Position numbers and translations under genes: made by a program. 64,000 nt of DNA from positions 62,001 through 126,000 of the forward strand of contig NZ_LMHU01000005.1 in the NCBI RefSeq assembly GCF_001428505.1, in the 5' to 3' direction. Under the pieces are notes generated by a model, which had not been told where the DNA came from, did not search any database, and saw only the letters and a list, made by a program, of their open reading frames with translations. This DNA comes from Terrabacter sp. Root181. Its GTDB lineage: Bacteria; Actinomycetota; Actinomycetes; Actinomycetales; Dermatophilaceae. Below, one piece after another: positions 1 to 10,290 of the stretch. Numbering within the stretch: position 1 is the stretch's first letter; each line of letters opens with the position of its first letter.

Positions 1-357
1 CGGGTGGCGCGCCTCGGCGACGAGCTCGCGTCCGCGCGCACGGCGCTCGCGGGTGCCGGGATCGAGGGCCACGTGCCCGACGACCCGGGCGCCGTCGACC
101 CGCGTCACCGCACCGTGCTCGCCTGGGTGCTGCGCGAGGCGACGACCAACGTCGTGCGCCACAGCGACGCCGACGCCTGCTGGGTCGAGCTCGCGACGAA
201 CGGCCTGACGGTTCGTGACGACGGACGCGGCCTCGACGCGCGGCCCGAGGGAAACGGCATACGCGGGCTGCGTGAGAGGGTCGCGGCCGCGGGGGGTCGG
301 CTCTCGATCGAGACGGGCCCGCAGGGCCACGGGACCGTGCTGGAGGTGACGCTGTGA
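1..357 (+). CDS. Two-component sensor histidine kinase, C-terminal part (cut by window edge)
   Basis: The reading frame is open from base 1, so the gene starts upstream of the window. What remains is the HATPase_c half of a NarL/DesK-type (HisKA_3) kinase: an N box with REATTNVVRHS (about nt 136-170), a G1 box DDGRGL (about 217-236) and a G2-like GNGIRGLRERV (about 253-285), ending in the usual HGTVLEVTL strand. It would bind ATP and phosphorylate the adjacent response regulator. Its TGA overlaps the GTG start of the regulator gene (GTGA), so the pair is translationally coupled. The sensor region is not visible, so the signal is unknown. Confidence 0.9.
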   Translation, partial: RVARLGDELASARTALAGAGIEGHVPDDPGAVDPRHRTVLAWVLREATTNVVRHSDADACWVELATNGLTVRDDGRGLDARPEGNGIRGLRERVAAAGGRLSIETGPQGHGTVLEVTL

Positions 358-968
358 GCGCGACCATCAAGGTGCTGCTGGCCGACGACCAGGCCCTCGT
401 GCGTGGGGCGCTCGCCGCGCTGCTCGCGCTCGAGCCCGACCTCGAGGTCGTGGCCGAGGTGGGCCGTGGCGACGAGGTCGTCGAGGCCGCGCGGGCCTCG
501 GCCGCCGACGTGTGCCTGCTCGACATCGAGATGCCGGGCATCGACGGCATCGCCGCGGCAGCCGCGGTGCGCGATGCGCTCCCGGGCGTGCGCACCCTCG
601 TCGTCACGACGTTCGGCCGCCCCGGCTACCTGCGCCGCGCGCTCGAGGCGGGCGCGTCGGGCTTCGTCGTCAAGGACACCCCGGCCCGCCAGCTCGCCGA
701 GGCGGTGCGCCGGGTGCACGCCGGGCTGCGGGTCGTCGACCCGTCGCTCGCCACCGAGTCGCTCGTCGACGGCGCCAACCCGCTCACCGAGCGGGAGCGC
801 GAGGTGCTCGCCGTGGCGCTGCGCGGTGGCACGGTCGCCGCCGTCGCCGGGGTCGTGCACCTCTCTCCCGGCACGGTGCGCAACCACCTCAGCTCGGCCA
901 TCGGCAAGACCGGGACGTCGACCCGCGCCGAGGCCGCCCGGGTCGCCCAGGAGCGCGGCTGGCTCTAG
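354..968 (+). CDS. NarL/LuxR-family response regulator (DesR-like)
   Basis: A 204-residue two-domain regulator. The receiver domain (about 5-120) has the acidic pair D11/D12, the phosphoacceptor D57 in LLDIEMPG, T85 and K107. The C-terminal LuxR helix-turn-helix (about 140-200) begins LTEREREVLAVA and includes SPGTVRNHLSSAIGKTG. Phosphorylation by the overlapping kinase should enable DNA binding. DesK/DesR-like pairs of this kind often sit beside ABC exporters, but any such gene would lie left of the window. The start is GTG, inside the kinase stop codon. Confidence 0.93.
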   Translation: MSATIKVLLADDQALVRGALAALLALEPDLEVVAEVGRGDEVVEAARASAADVCLLDIEMPGIDGIAAAAAVRDALPGVRTLVVTTFGRPGYLRRALEAGASGFVVKDTPARQLAEAVRRVHAGLRVVDPSLATESLVDGANPLTEREREVLAVALRGGTVAAVAGVVHLSPGTVRNHLSSAIGKTGTSTRAEAARVAQERGWL

Positions 969-1070
969 GCCGCCGACGTTTCGGGAATCGAAGTGTCGAG
1001 CGAGGCTGCCGCTGATCGACGTCGTGGTGGAGGCTGGGACCGACCCGGCACGCAGTCGAAGGAGAGAACC

Positions 1071-1439
1071 GTGCGCTACCTCATGATCCACAAGATCGAC
1101 GAGTCCCGCCCCGAGGCGTGGAACCCCAGCCAGGAGTTCCAGGACGCGATGGGCGCGCTCATGGGCGAGTACGCCGAGTCGGGCGTCCTGCTCGCCGCCG
1201 AAGGCGTGACGCAGAGCAAGGACGGCGCGATCGTCCGCAAGACCGAGGGCGCTGGTGTCACCGTGACCGACGGCCCGTTCAGCGAGGCACGCGAGGTCAT
1301 CGGTGGCTTCGCCCTCGTCAACGTCGAGAGCAAGGAGCAGGCGCTCGAGCTCGCGGGCAGGTTCGCCTCGCTCTTCGACGAGGTCTCGGTCGAGGTGCGC
1401 CGCGTCTACGAGTTCGAGGACCTGCCGCAGCCGTCCTGA
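1071..1439 (+). CDS. YCII-related / DGPF-domain protein
   Basis: A 122-residue protein starting at GTG, with a Shine-Dalgarno GGAGAG eight bases upstream; the frame is open further upstream but without coding character. It begins RYLMIHKIDES and has VTVTDGPFSEAREVIGGFALV, the DGPF signature of YCII-like small dimeric alpha/beta-barrel proteins. In actinobacteria these often accompany ECF sigma factors, but no sigma gene adjoins this one. The biochemical role is unknown. It is followed at once by a strong hairpin. Confidence 0.85.
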   Translation: MRYLMIHKIDESRPEAWNPSQEFQDAMGALMGEYAESGVLLAAEGVTQSKDGAIVRKTEGAGVTVTDGPFSEAREVIGGFALVNVESKEQALELAGRFASLFDEVSVEVRRVYEFEDLPQPS

Positions 1440-1450
1440 CGTCGCACGTC

Positions 1451-1490
1451 GTGGAGGTTCGCACCCCTCGGGCGGGGTGCGAACCTCCAC
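1451..1490. terminator. Perfect 17-bp inverted repeat, probable bidirectional terminator
   Basis: The arms GTGGAGGTTCGCACCCC and GGGGTGCGAACCTCCAC match perfectly around a six-base loop. It sits between the converging YCII and HdeD-like genes. There is no T run, which is common for hairpin terminators in high-GC actinobacteria. Confidence 0.75.
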
Positions 1491-1522
1491 GCTGTCGTAT
1501 GCCGTCCGGTGACCTGACGCGG

Positions 1523-2203
1523 TCAGGCGGTGGCGGGCGCCGTCGTGCTGCCGCTGCCGCTGCTGCTGTTGCCGGCGGCTCGGCGGGCCATGACGGCCGT
1601 GACGAGCTCGACGATGCCGATGACGATGAGCGCGATGCCGGCGATGCGGGTCAGCACCATGAGCGAGGAGCCGGGGAAGATCGCGACGATGAGGCCGCCG
1701 AGGATCGAGACGACGCCGCTGACGATGAGGAAGACCCGCGTGCCGGTCGTCCGGTCGGAGCCGAAGCCCTGGACGAGCGCGGCGATGCCCTCGGCGACCC
1801 AGCCGATCGCGATGAAGAGCGCGATGACGAAGAGGGACGCGTTGGGGCGGAACAGGCAGATGATGCCGGCGACGATGGAGAGCGCCCCGAGCCCGATCGA
1901 GACGGGCTTGAGCCAGCCCGGGTCGCTCGGGAGGTCGCGGACCATCCCGAGGCGGAGGGCCCCGGCGATGATGAGCTGGAGCCCGAACAGGATCGCGACG
2001 ATGAGCAGCGTTGCCTTCGGCCAGACGAGCACGAGGATGCCGAGGACGATCGAGAGGATGCCCATGACGACCAGGGCCGTCGACCACCCGGACGGGCTCA
2101 ACGGCGCCTCCCACGTGGCCGCAGCCTCGCGTCGCGTCCTCGGCGGCTCGGGAGTCGGGTCGGTCGGATCGGGTGACGCTGGGTTCGGGACGGTGCTCGA
2201 CAT
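1523..2203 (-). CDS. HdeD-like DUF308 membrane protein
   Basis: 226 residues. After a Pro/Thr/Glu-rich cytoplasmic N-terminus (about 1-50) come six hydrophobic segments in three helical pairs, including STALVVMGILSIVLGILVLVW and internally repeated Gly-rich helices typical of DUF308/HdeD. The family is linked to acid stress in enterobacteria; the role in actinobacteria is unknown. The ATG is chosen because a strong AGGAGG precedes it; the frame runs 35 codons further upstream without a ribosome site. It ends in a Ser/Gly/Thr/Ala-rich tail. Confidence 0.88.
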   Translation of the reverse strand: MSSTVPNPASPDPTDPTPEPPRTRREAAATWEAPLSPSGWSTALVVMGILSIVLGILVLVWPKATLLIVAILFGLQLIIAGALRLGMVRDLPSDPGWLKPVSIGLGALSIVAGIICLFRPNASLFVIALFIAIGWVAEGIAALVQGFGSDRTTGTRVFLIVSGVVSILGGLIVAIFPGSSLMVLTRIAGIALIVIGIVELVTAVMARRAAGNSSSGSGSTTAPATA

Positions 2204-2355
2204 GGCTTCCTCCTGAGGGGTGAGGTGCTGCCCGAGATGCGACACCCCCAGTCTCGTCCCGATTCCGCTCCGACGTCCGCTTTTGCCCCGCGACCCGCGC
2301 GGCGGCACACGGCGGTCCGTGGCGGTGCTCCCGGTGGACCGATAGCGTCGAGGCC

Positions 2356-3585
2356 GTGAACATCATCTTCGTGGAGCCGTCGTTCCCGGCGAACCAGCGT
2401 CGCTTCGTGCACGCGCTCGCCTCGGTGGGCGCGAACGTCTACGGCATCGGAGAGTCCGATGAGGCCCACCTCGGCGAGGAGCTGCTCGGCGCGCTCCGTG
2501 GCTACTACCGCGTCGGCTCGGTGACCAACGTCGACCAGATGGTCGAGGCGGTCCGCTACTTCCAGGACAAGGTCTGGATCGACGCGCTCGAGGCGACCGT
2601 CGAGGCGCACACGATGCCGGCCGCCCAGGTGCGCGAGGCCTGCGGCATCCCCGGCACGAGCGTCCGCACGACGTGGCTGTGCCGCGACAAGCCGTCGATG
2701 AAGGAGGCGCTGCGCCAAGCCGGCGTCCCCACGGCTGCCAGCGCCGCCGTCGACTCGGGCGCCGAGGCACGGGCCTTCGCCGAGCGCGAGGGCTACCCGC
2801 TCATCCTCAAGCCGCGCGCGGGCGCCGGCGCCCAGGGCACGGTGCGCGTCGACAGCGACCACGAGCTCGAGCAGGCCCTGCAGGGCTACGCCCGCGAGGG
2901 CGCGAGCTCGATCGCCATCGAGGAGTTCGTCGAGGGCCACGAGGGCTTCTACGACACGATCAGCCTCGACGGGCAGGTCGTGCACGACTGGGCGACGCAC
3001 TACTACCCCAACGTCCTCGAGGCGATGCGCCACCGCTGGATCTCGCCGCAGTTCATCACGACCAACCGCATCGACGAGCCGGGCAACGCCTTCTACGCCG
3101 AGGTCCGCGAGCTGGGGCGTCGCGTCATCGAGGCGCTCGGCATCGAGACGTCGGCGACGCACATGGAGTGGTTCTACGGCCCGAAGGGCCTGAAGTTCAG
3201 CGAGATCGGCTGCCGCCCGCCGGGCGTCGGCGCGTGGGACGTCTACTCCTCGGCCAACGAGGTCGACGTCTACCGCGAGTGGGCGCACGTCATCACCCAC
3301 CGCGCCCCGGAGCAGCGGATGCAGCGCACGTATGCCGCCGGCATCGTCGCGCTCCGCCCCGACCACGACGGGTCCATCGCGGGCTACACCGGCATCGACG
3401 ACATCCAGTCCCGCTACGGCGAGTGGGTCATCGACGGCCACTTCCCGCCGGTCGGCCACGGCACGCAGGGAGTGGAGGCCGGCTACATGGCCAACGCGTG
3501 GGTGCGGCTGCGTCACCCCGACTTCGACACGGCGCGCGCCATGCTCGACGACGTCGGTCGCACGATCCACGTGCACGCAGGCTGA
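2356..3585 (+). CDS. ATP-grasp domain ligase
   Basis: 409 residues, GTG start. ATP-grasp features are clear: K112 and K116 in the pre-grasp region, K152 followed by the Gly-rich loop KPRAGAGAQGT (152-162), an EEFVEG strand (189-194) for nucleotide contact, and metal-binding acids E271 and E283 in HMEWFY and FSEIGCRPPG. Such enzymes join a carboxylate to an amine or thiol through an acyl-phosphate. It heads a run of four genes: a peptidase-like gene starts within about 20 bases and two hydrolases follow, which suggests a pathway that makes and later breaks an amide-linked metabolite. The substrates cannot be read from the sequence. Confidence 0.9.
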   Translation: MNIIFVEPSFPANQRRFVHALASVGANVYGIGESDEAHLGEELLGALRGYYRVGSVTNVDQMVEAVRYFQDKVWIDALEATVEAHTMPAAQVREACGIPGTSVRTTWLCRDKPSMKEALRQAGVPTAASAAVDSGAEARAFAEREGYPLILKPRAGAGAQGTVRVDSDHELEQALQGYAREGASSIAIEEFVEGHEGFYDTISLDGQVVHDWATHYYPNVLEAMRHRWISPQFITTNRIDEPGNAFYAEVRELGRRVIEALGIETSATHMEWFYGPKGLKFSEIGCRPPGVGAWDVYSSANEVDVYREWAHVITHRAPEQRMQRTYAAGIVALRPDHDGSIAGYTGIDDIQSRYGEWVIDGHFPPVGHGTQGVEAGYMANAWVRLRHPDFDTARAMLDDVGRTIHVHAG

Positions 3586-3606
3586 GTGCGGCTGAGCTCT
3601 CTCTCG

Positions 3607-4533
3607 ATGTCGACGACGATCCTGCTCGGGCCCCAACGGTTCACGACGACCGTGGGCCCCACCGTGCGTTCCCTCGGGGTGACCGGGCGCATCGCCATGG
3701 TCAACTCCGGGTGGGAGGAGCGCGAGTCCGACGACGCCGAGCTCGCCGGCCACCTCGACGGGCGCGGCGTCAACCTCCGCCTGCACCACCGGATGATGGA
3801 CGTGCTGGCCAAGGACGAGCACTTCGCAGCCGCCGCGCTCGCCTTCCGCGACCGGATGGACGAGCTGCGCGCGTTCTACGGCATCCGGCTCCAGGCCGCC
3901 ATCGACGCCGTGCACGCCGTCGCGCACCGCACCTCGATCCACGCCGTGGGCCCGATCGCCGAGGAGTCCGCCATGGAGGCGGTCCGCGAGGTCGACCGGT
4001 GGTATGCCGCCGAGCTCGACGAGCTGTACGGCGCCGTCCGTGCCACGGCGCCCACCGACGAGAGCGGCACCATCGGCTGGCACAAGGGCGAGATCGGGGC
4101 GATCCTCGACGAGTGCGAGGCCGTCGTCATCGCGGGCGGCAACGTGCGCACGCTGCTGCGGACGATGCGCGTCTTCGACGTCGTGCTCCGGCCCGACCAG
4201 TCGGTCGTCGCGTGGTCGGCCGGTGCGATGGCGCTGACCGACGAGGTGGTCCTCTTCCACGACTTCACGCCCCACGGCGTGACGGCGGCCGAGCTGCACG
4301 ACCGGGGGCTCGGGCGCCTGCCCGGGATCGTCGCGCTGCCGCACGCCAAGCGCCGACTGCTGCTCGACGACCACGAGCGCATGTCGGTCCTCGCCCGGCG
4401 CTTCGCCGAGCACCGGCTGCTCCTGCTCGACGACGGCGCCGTCGTGCGATTCCCTGACGGCGCCACCGACCTGCCCGCCGGCGCGCGCGTCATCGACCGC
4501 ACCGGTCACGTCTCGGTGGTGGGGGTCGCGTGA
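3607..4533 (+). CDS. Peptidase S51 / cyanophycinase-like protein (class I GATase-like fold)
   Basis: 308 residues from ATG 3607; an in-frame GTG at 3586, directly after the ligase stop, would add seven residues. It has the S51 signatures: a glycine pair in VVIAGGNVRTLL (175-184) and the nucleophile elbow WSAGAM with S204; H246 in LPHAKRR is a possible catalytic histidine. The relatives cyanophycinase and peptidase E cleave unusual amide or Asp-Xaa bonds. The long helical N-terminal insertion (about 60-150) is unlike peptidase E. Its stop overlaps the next start (GTGA). Within this operon it may process the product of the ATP-grasp ligase; that is inference. Confidence 0.8.
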   Translation: MSTTILLGPQRFTTTVGPTVRSLGVTGRIAMVNSGWEERESDDAELAGHLDGRGVNLRLHHRMMDVLAKDEHFAAAALAFRDRMDELRAFYGIRLQAAIDAVHAVAHRTSIHAVGPIAEESAMEAVREVDRWYAAELDELYGAVRATAPTDESGTIGWHKGEIGAILDECEAVVIAGGNVRTLLRTMRVFDVVLRPDQSVVAWSAGAMALTDEVVLFHDFTPHGVTAAELHDRGLGRLPGIVALPHAKRRLLLDDHERMSVLARRFAEHRLLLLDDGAVVRFPDGATDLPAGARVIDRTGHVSVVGVA

Positions 4534-5681
4534 GTGCCATGGAACGTCTTGCCGTCAACCGACTGCGTGAGCGCCTGCCGCTCGACGGGCCGACGATCGA
4601 CGGCTTCGTCGAGCGCTTCGGCTGCCCGATCATCGAGGGCGAGCGCGCGACCTTCCTCTACCGGGGCGACGTCGACGAGGTCTGGGTGCGGCACCGTGTG
4701 GTCGGGCTCCCGGATCCGTTGCCGCTCAAGCGGATCGGTGAGTCCGACCTCTGGGCCGTGACGACCGTGCTGCCCGAGGGCTCGCGGGTCGAGTACCAGA
4801 TCGAGATCCGCAAGGGCGATCACTACGAGCGCTTCAACGACCCGCTCAACCCGCGCCTGGCGCACAGCCCCATGGGGTCGTCGTCGGTGTGCGCGGCGAT
4901 CGGCTACCGCGTGCCCGAGTGGGTGGCGTACGACCCTGAGGCCCGCCCGGGCACCCTCGTCGAGGAGCACATCCGGAGCAAGGCCCTCCGGCGCGAACAG
5001 CCCGTGCAGATCTACCTGCCGGCCCGCTTCAACAGCGCGCAGCGCTACCCGCTCCTCGTCGTCCACGACGGCACCGACTACCTCCAGTTCGCGGCGATGA
5101 AGACCGTGCTCGACAACCTCATCCACCGTCTCGACGTCGACCCGCTCGTCGCGGTCTTCGTCCCGCCGCGCGACCGGCTCAAGGAGTACCCCAACCACGC
5201 GCCGCACGCCCGCTTCATCGCGCGCGAGCTCGTGCCGCTGCTCACCGAACGCCTGCCCCTCATCGACACGCCCGAGGCCCGCTGTCTCATGGGCAGCTCC
5301 TTCGGCGGCATCGCCTCGGTGTCGACGGCGGTGCGCTACCCGGGCTTCTTCGGCTCGCTCATGCTCCAGTCGGCCTCGCTCGTCTTCACCGACATCGGCT
5401 TCGACCACGGCGGGGGGCCGGCGTTCGACCCCGTCGTGAAGTTCGTCAACCGCTTCCGCGAGAAGCCGTCCGCGGTCGTCGACCGGCTCTTCATGTCGTG
5501 CGGCGTCTACGAGCCGCTCATCACCCCGAACCGGTCGATGGTCCCGGTCTTCCGCCAGACGGGGATGACGGTGCGCTACACCGAGTCGCGCGACGGCCAC
5601 AACTGGGAGAACTGGCGCGACCGTCTCGGCGACGGTCTCGCGTGGCTCTTCCCCGGACCCCAGAAGTTCGTCTACGAGTGA
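4530..5681 (+). CDS. Enterochelin-esterase-like alpha/beta hydrolase
   Basis: 383 residues, GTG start overlapping the preceding stop; an in-frame ATG lies three codons on. Residues about 35-125 look like an immunoglobulin-like N-terminal domain as in enterochelin esterases (DEVWVRHRVVGLPDPLPLKR). The catalytic domain has YPLLVVHDGTDYLQF, the nucleophile motif MGSSFGG with S257, and a histidine H357 in RDGHNWENW. It should be a cytoplasmic esterase or amidase; there is no signal peptide. Its tight coupling to the ATP-grasp and S51 genes argues for a shared small-molecule substrate. Confidence 0.88.
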   Translation: MSAMERLAVNRLRERLPLDGPTIDGFVERFGCPIIEGERATFLYRGDVDEVWVRHRVVGLPDPLPLKRIGESDLWAVTTVLPEGSRVEYQIEIRKGDHYERFNDPLNPRLAHSPMGSSSVCAAIGYRVPEWVAYDPEARPGTLVEEHIRSKALRREQPVQIYLPARFNSAQRYPLLVVHDGTDYLQFAAMKTVLDNLIHRLDVDPLVAVFVPPRDRLKEYPNHAPHARFIARELVPLLTERLPLIDTPEARCLMGSSFGGIASVSTAVRYPGFFGSLMLQSASLVFTDIGFDHGGGPAFDPVVKFVNRFREKPSAVVDRLFMSCGVYEPLITPNRSMVPVFRQTGMTVRYTESRDGHNWENWRDRLGDGLAWLFPGPQKFVYE

Positions 5682-5706
5682 CGAGCGCGAGAGAGGCAGG
5701 TAACCC

Positions 5707-6432
5707 ATGAAGGTGACCGACCGGTGGTACTCCGACCGACTGGGCCAGGACATCACCGTCGCACGATGGGGCACCTACGGCGTGCCGGTGCTGCTCTTCC
5801 CGACCGCGGGCGGTGACGCGGAGGAGGTCGAGCGACACAAGATGGTCGCCCACCTCCAGCCGCTCATCGACGCCGGACGGGCCAAGATCTACTCGTGCGA
5901 CAGCGTCGCCGGTAAGGCGATGGCCGAGGGGGTCGGGTCGACGGACTACCGCATGGCGCTCTTCAACGCCTTCCACGAGACCGTGGCGCAGGAGATCATC
6001 CCCGCGATCCACTCCGACGTGGGCGGCCCGATCCCCGTCGTCGTCGCCGGTGCCTCCATCGGGGCGTTCAACGCCCTCGCGATCACGTGCCGCTACCCAC
6101 ACCTCGTCGACGCCGCCGTGTGCATGAGCGGGACGTATGCCGTCGACAAGTTCATCGGCGGCCGGTTCACCGACGACCTGTACTTCAGCTCGCCGCTGCA
6201 CTTCCTGCCCGACCTCGAGGGAGAGACGCTCGACCTGCTGCGCCGTCGGATGATCGTGCTCGCCTCCGGCAGTGGCCGGTGGGAGGACCCGAGCGAGGCG
6301 TGGGCCGTGGCCGAGGTGCTCGGCCGCAAGGGGATCCCCAACCGGGTCGACGACTGGGGCCCGGCCTACGACCACGACTGGCCGACGTGGTGGCAGATGC
6401 TGCCGACCTACCTCGACGACCTCCTCCCCTGA
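5707..6432 (+). CDS. Second esterase-family alpha/beta hydrolase of the ATP-grasp operon
   Basis: 241 residues with a GAGAGAGGCAGG ribosome site just upstream of ATG, 25 bases after the previous stop. The elbow GASIGA places the nucleophile at S117, and H223 in YDHDWPTWW is the likely catalytic histidine, arranged as in the neighbouring esterase (HNWENW). It lacks the N-terminal immunoglobulin-like domain of its neighbour. It completes the four-gene unit 2356-6432; the substrate is unknown. Confidence 0.87.
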   Translation: MKVTDRWYSDRLGQDITVARWGTYGVPVLLFPTAGGDAEEVERHKMVAHLQPLIDAGRAKIYSCDSVAGKAMAEGVGSTDYRMALFNAFHETVAQEIIPAIHSDVGGPIPVVVAGASIGAFNALAITCRYPHLVDAAVCMSGTYAVDKFIGGRFTDDLYFSSPLHFLPDLEGETLDLLRRRMIVLASGSGRWEDPSEAWAVAEVLGRKGIPNRVDDWGPAYDHDWPTWWQMLPTYLDDLLP

Positions 6433-6533
6433 TCGCCGGCGCCGTCCACCCCGGCGAGTGGGCGGTTCGTCGCGGGTGAGGTCGTCGGGAATCGGGAGGC
6501 CGGGGGTGGGCGCGGGGCCGTAGCGTACGTCGC

Positions 6534-8936
<2,403 letters not shown>

Positions 8937-8972
8937 CGGCGGCGGGCCGACAGGGCGACGGGGCGACGGGCA

Positions 8973-9986
8973 GTGGGCGCCGTGGCGGACCTCGACCAGG
9001 AGGTCGCGGCGGTGGTCCACGAGCACGGCTTCTCCGGCGTGGTCCGGGTCGACCTCGCAGGCAGCACCGTCCACGCGTCGGCGCACGGTCTCGCCGACCG
9101 GGCCCACGGCCTGCCCAACGCCCTCGACACGCAGTTCGGGACGGCCAGCATCTGCAAGGGCCTGACCGCGCTCGCCGTGGTCGGCCTCGTGGCCGAAGGT
9201 CGCCTCGGTCTCGATACCCCGGTGCGCTCCGTCGTCGGCGACGACCTGCCCGACATCGGCGACGACGTGACGATCGAGCACCTGCTCAGCCACCGGTCGG
9301 GCATCGGCGACTACCTCGACGAGGAGGAGGGACTCGACGCCTCGTCCTACGTCATGACCGTGCCCGTCCACCGGCTCGCCACGACCGAGGGCTACCTCCC
9401 GGCACTGCGCGGGCGACCCACGAAGTTCCCTGCGGGAGAGCGTTTCTCCTACTGCAACAGCGGCTTCGTCGTGCTCGCCCTCGTCGTCGAGCGGGTGACC
9501 GGCACGGCGTTCCACGAGGTGGTGGAGCAGCGGGTGTGCGCTCGCGCCGGGATGGTCGACACGGCATACCTCCGCTCCGACGAGCTGCCGGCCCGAGCGG
9601 CACTCGGCTACCTCGAGGCCGACGGCCTGCGCACCAACGTGCTGCACCTGCCGGTCCGTGGCAGTGGGGACGGCGGGATCTACACGACGGCCGCCGACCT
9701 CCACGCGTTCTGGGACGCGTTCCTCGCCGGGCGCATCGTCGACGAGCGCTGGGTCGCCGAGATGCTGCGCCCGCGCACCGATGTCATGGACGACGGCCGG
9801 CGCTACGGCCTCGGCCTGTGGCTCGACGGGACGGGTGACGGCGTCGTGCTCAACGGCTACGACGCGGGCGTCTCGGCGGTCACCCGGCACGAGCCGTCGC
9901 GGGCCCTGACGTGGTCGGTCCTGGCCAACCGGAGCGACGTTGCCTGGCCGGTCTCGCAGCGGCTGCGTGAGGTCCTCGCAGGCTGA
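8973..9986 (+). CDS. Serine hydrolase, beta-lactamase / penicillin-binding-protein fold
   Basis: 337 residues from GTG 8973; GTG 8982 is an alternative. Class-C-like active-site motifs are present: SxxK as SICK (S59 to K62) and YxN as YCN (Y160 to N162). No signal peptide is seen, so it is probably a cytoplasmic esterase or peptidase rather than a secreted beta-lactamase. It lies 36 bases after the UvrA-like gene on the same strand, so the two may share a transcript. Confidence 0.87.
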   Translation: MGAVADLDQEVAAVVHEHGFSGVVRVDLAGSTVHASAHGLADRAHGLPNALDTQFGTASICKGLTALAVVGLVAEGRLGLDTPVRSVVGDDLPDIGDDVTIEHLLSHRSGIGDYLDEEEGLDASSYVMTVPVHRLATTEGYLPALRGRPTKFPAGERFSYCNSGFVVLALVVERVTGTAFHEVVEQRVCARAGMVDTAYLRSDELPARAALGYLEADGLRTNVLHLPVRGSGDGGIYTTAADLHAFWDAFLAGRIVDERWVAEMLRPRTDVMDDGRRYGLGLWLDGTGDGVVLNGYDAGVSAVTRHEPSRALTWSVLANRSDVAWPVSQRLREVLAG

Positions 9987-10290
9987 CCGGCAGCCCGACG
10001 GCGGGCTGGTCTGCGGGCGCCTCCCGTCCGCATCGCGGGACGGTCGAACGGGTGCCCGCCCCCTGGACCGAGGGCTTCCGGGCAGCACACAGGGACCCGT
10101 GGCGGCCTGCTGCGCAGGCCCGTCCCGAGCCCCTCTCGACCCTGTTCGACGGATTGACACGTGATCGAATGTGCTCGATTGTAGTGCCGCCCAAGCACAA
10201 ACGAGCGATCAGGCTTGGGTTGCCCGATGACGTGCACCGGACCGCAGCGGCGACCAGCCGTCCGCGGGCCCCCCACCCAAGGAGTCGCGA
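9987..10290 (+). other. 304-bp intergenic region ahead of the sugar ABC operon
   Basis: No convincing gene lies here; frames that cross it lack start signals and family-like content. The last 140 bases are less GC-rich than the flanks and contain the promoter and dyad described separately. Confidence 0.6.
10154..10185 (+). promoter_or_regulatory. Probable promoter with overlapping dyad for the sugar ABC transporter operon
   Basis: A consensus -35 TTGACA (10154-10159) is followed after 17-18 bases by GATTGT or ATTGTA as a possible -10. Between them lies the short dyad ATCGA-6-TCGAT (10164-10179), which would place a repressor across the promoter. The start codon is about 105 bases downstream. 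The regulator is not identified; the nearby ROK protein or a regulator elsewhere are both possible. Confidence 0.5.

Noticed and set aside
1451-1490. Perfect palindrome considered as an integration or recombinase site
   Set aside because: It lies between two converging gene ends, like the similar hairpins at 33024 and 48109, and no integrase is present; a terminator is the simpler reading.
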